Positions 60,607-61,827 of a stretch of DNA of 61,827 bases are shown here, piece after piece. Below the pieces are notes generated by a model, which was not told where the DNA came from, searched no databases, and saw only the letters and a list, made by a program, of their open reading frames with translations. The stretch comes from Bacteroidaceae bacterium. GTDB lineage: Bacteria > Bacteroidota > Bacteroidia > Bacteroidales > Bacteroidaceae. A program made the position numbers and the translations under genes. Positions within the stretch are counted from its first letter, which is position 1, and the number at the start of each line of letters is the position of its first letter. Location of the stretch: the NCBI GenBank assembly GCA_017616445.1, contig JAFZYE010000023.1, forward strand, positions 1 through 61,827, given 5' to 3'.

Positions 60607-60683
60607 CTACCCTTACTCTACCCATACTCATGAGTAAGCTTAGGAGCAGCTTAGGAGCAGGCTAGAGTATGGGTAGAATATGC
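60607..60683. repeat. 11-nt array with palindromic arms next to the RAYT gene
   Basis: Seven 11-nt units: ctacccttact, ctacccatact, catgagtaagc, ttaggagcagc, ttaggagcagg, ctagagtatgg, gtagaatatgc. The outer arms form tctacccatactc / gagtatgggtaga (13 bp). Flanking cttaag/cttaagcc sequences add symmetry. Confidence 0.87.
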
Positions 60684-60753
60684 TTAAGCCTTGTTTCCTG
60701 TTGAAAAATGAAGAAAAACTGAACAACATATTCGGTTATTCGTAGAAATGTTG

Positions 60754-60761
60754 TATCTTTG
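60754..60761 (+). promoter_or_regulatory. Promoter -7 box of the RAYT gene
   Basis: TATCTTTG, about 34 nt before the ATG at 60795. The -33 region (ttcgg at 60731) is weak. Confidence 0.55.
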
Positions 60762-60794
60762 CACTATTCAAGTATAAAAGTAGTATTGCAAAGG

Positions 60795-61694
60795 ATGGCT
60801 GAGCAAGAGAAATGGCAATGGCAGGAGCCAGGAACAGCATGGAAGGGCGCAGGTCTGTATCACATTACGCTGACAATAACAGACCGCCAGCCTTTATTGG
60901 GCACATTGGTGATTCCACATCATAATCCAACTATGGCCAAAGTCCATCGTACTGCTTTAGGGAATGCCCTTGTGGATTGTCTGCTGGGGATTCCACATTA
61001 CCATCCTGAGGTGCAAGTGCTCCATTTCTGCCTGATGCCCGACCACCTGCATGCGGTGCTTTATGTGAGGCATAGGATGGAGAAAGGAATTGGGACGCTT
61101 GTGCGGGGATTCTGGCAGGGGGCAAAGAAACTGGGGCGTGCTCATTCGGTGGCTTCTTGTGTTGACCCGAATGATATTCGGGAGAACTTCCATGAAGAGA
61201 AAAATAAGGAAAAACACCAAGAGGAAACAAACCTGAGAGAAAGCCAAGAAGAGAAAACGCAGGGGAGTCTGCAAGAAGAGACTGCTCGATTAGAGGAACT
61301 CTCAGATGGGCTATGCAAAGAGATGGGGAATGAGGCTTACTACCGTCTGGAACCAGTCTTCGCTGAGATGCCTTTCGTTCGTCCGATGGGGCGACGCTCA
61401 CAATTGCCCAACACAATCCGCTATATTGATATGAATCCGCAACGTCTGGCCACGAAACGCCTCATGCCTGGTTTGTTCCGTGTACAGAAGGATATAGAAA
61501 TTGGCGGACGGAAATATGACGGGGTGGGAAATACGACGTTGCTAATGGCAGAGCACTTTATGCCTGTCCATGTGCGCCACGAGTTGCTGGACGAGGCCGC
61601 CCACGGTGATAGCCAGCCTCTTCGCAACTATATGAACGGCTGTGTTCTGGAAGCCCGTCGGGGGACGATGATGGTTTCGCCTTTCATTTCCTGA
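60795..61694 (+). CDS. Y1 (HUH) transposase-like RAYT protein, probably C-terminally clipped
   Basis: 299 aa from ATG 60795; the frame's earlier TTG (60759) lies inside the promoter. 'HFCLMPDHLHAVLYV' (about residues 77-91) is the IS200/REP-associated HUH motif (H-L-H), 'GAGLYHITLTITDR' the first strand, and 'NTIRYIDMNPQRLATKRL' holds the catalytic-Tyr type 'Y-I-x-x-N-P'. A charged insert rich in Glu/Lys/Gln (about 130-175) lies in the middle. The C-terminus reads 'GTMMVSPFIS-stop', which looks like the middle of a longer family domain ('VSPxIS...'), so the protein may have been cut short by the element starting at the end of the window. RAYTs move short palindromic repeats; a suitable repeat lies 112 nt upstream. 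Confidence 0.8.
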   Translation: MAEQEKWQWQEPGTAWKGAGLYHITLTITDRQPLLGTLVIPHHNPTMAKVHRTALGNALVDCLLGIPHYHPEVQVLHFCLMPDHLHAVLYVRHRMEKGIGTLVRGFWQGAKKLGRAHSVASCVDPNDIRENFHEEKNKEKHQEETNLRESQEEKTQGSLQEETARLEELSDGLCKEMGNEAYYRLEPVFAEMPFVRPMGRRSQLPNTIRYIDMNPQRLATKRLMPGLFRVQKDIEIGGRKYDGVGNTTLLMAEHFMPVHVRHELLDEAAHGDSQPLRNYMNGCVLEARRGTMMVSPFIS

Positions 61695-61804
61695 CTTCGT
61701 CGATTTTTCAAATTCAAAAAATCAGAGCCTGATAATCAATCAGTTATGATTAGATTTTGGGGTGATTTGGGTGGCGCAAGCATTTTTTTGTGTATCTTTG
61801 CAGC
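61695..61804. other. Possible left end of an insertion sequence
   Basis: A/T-rich leader after the RAYT stop, with no gene. TATCTTTG lies at 61793-61800 and a TTTG at 61766-61769 (23 nt apart, longer than usual). The box is only 4 nt from the next ATG. Confidence 0.35.
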
Positions 61805-61827
61805 ATGTTTGTACGCAAAAAGAAAAA
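61805..61827 (+). CDS. Start of a transposase gene, cut by the window end
   Basis: Only M-F-V-R-K-K-K is visible. This opening is typical of IS1634/IS4-type transposases of Bacteroidales ('MFVRKKKN-x-S-G'), so a mobile element probably begins here. The very short or absent leader fits a leaderless transposase mRNA. The call rests on seven residues. Confidence 0.35.

Overview
The window looks like chromosome of a Bacteroidales bacterium, most likely Prevotellaceae (Prevotella/Segatella type). The evidence is the -33/-7 promoter pair (TTTG or TTG, then 19-20 nt, then TAnnTTTG) before many genes, secreted proteins ending in C-terminal sorting-type domains, a DUF2723 giant membrane protein, DUF6055/DUF4859, DUF4254 and YfhO proteins, and few strong Shine-Dalgarno sequences. 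No species call is possible from sequence alone.

Layout. 0.1-9.6 kb: a DUF6266-like gene, then secreted or surface proteins: a short sorting-domain protein, a fasciclin-like protein, an unknown secreted protein, a DUF6055-DUF4859 HExxH protein and a double-SGNH protein. 9.7-18.7 kb: core operons rimP-nusA-infB and sufB-sufC-sufD, then a small lipoprotein. 18.6-21.6 kb (minus): overlapping operon prmC-recX-comF-dusB. 21.8-29.7 kb: YfhO-msrA, holB and metF (minus), rplS, and a secreted OB-fold-like protein (minus). 30.0-39.8 kb: an envelope-oriented run: PASTA protein, RluD, Ddl, acyltransferase, lipoprotein, DUF2723, polysaccharide deacetylase, QueG. 40.3-45.4 kb (minus): two half-size ChrA genes, lipid A acyltransferase, heptosyltransferase-like GT9, DUF4254 and a Glu/Pro-rich membrane protein, with a plus-strand tRNA-Arg(CCU) between them. 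45.6-53.2 kb: PH-like protein, DacB, Tdk, MG2/plug protein, DUF2264, lipoprotein, PaaI-type thioesterase.

53.2-61.8 kb is the accessory part. A gene-free stretch of about 1.9 kb holds several periodic repeat families and hairpins that look like small or structured RNAs. It ends in a terminator-like hairpin abutting the start codon of a C5-cytosine DNA methyltransferase. That gene heads a three-gene GTP-dependent restriction-modification operon (methyltransferase, McrB-like, McrC-like; LlaJI-type logic). Composition jumps from about 25% G+C to 40-45% inside the McrB-like gene, close to its Walker A motif, so the methyltransferase plus the McrB recognition half look like a swapped cassette. A RAYT-type (Y1) transposase, probably clipped at its C-terminus, and the first codons of a second transposase close the window.

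The most unusual signal is a system of phased intergenic repeats with fixed periods of 7, 9, 11 and 21-22 nt. Heptads run into promoters, 11-mers form long Y-rich/R-rich mirrored arms at up to four loci, 22-mers hold covarying palindromes followed by CTGCA, and some arrays enter coding sequence (queG, rluD). A separate C-rich hairpin sits just after many stop codons; it also lies inside one open reading frame and supplies the stop codon of msrA. A Y1 transposase next to one 11-nt array is a plausible, unproven, agent of spread.
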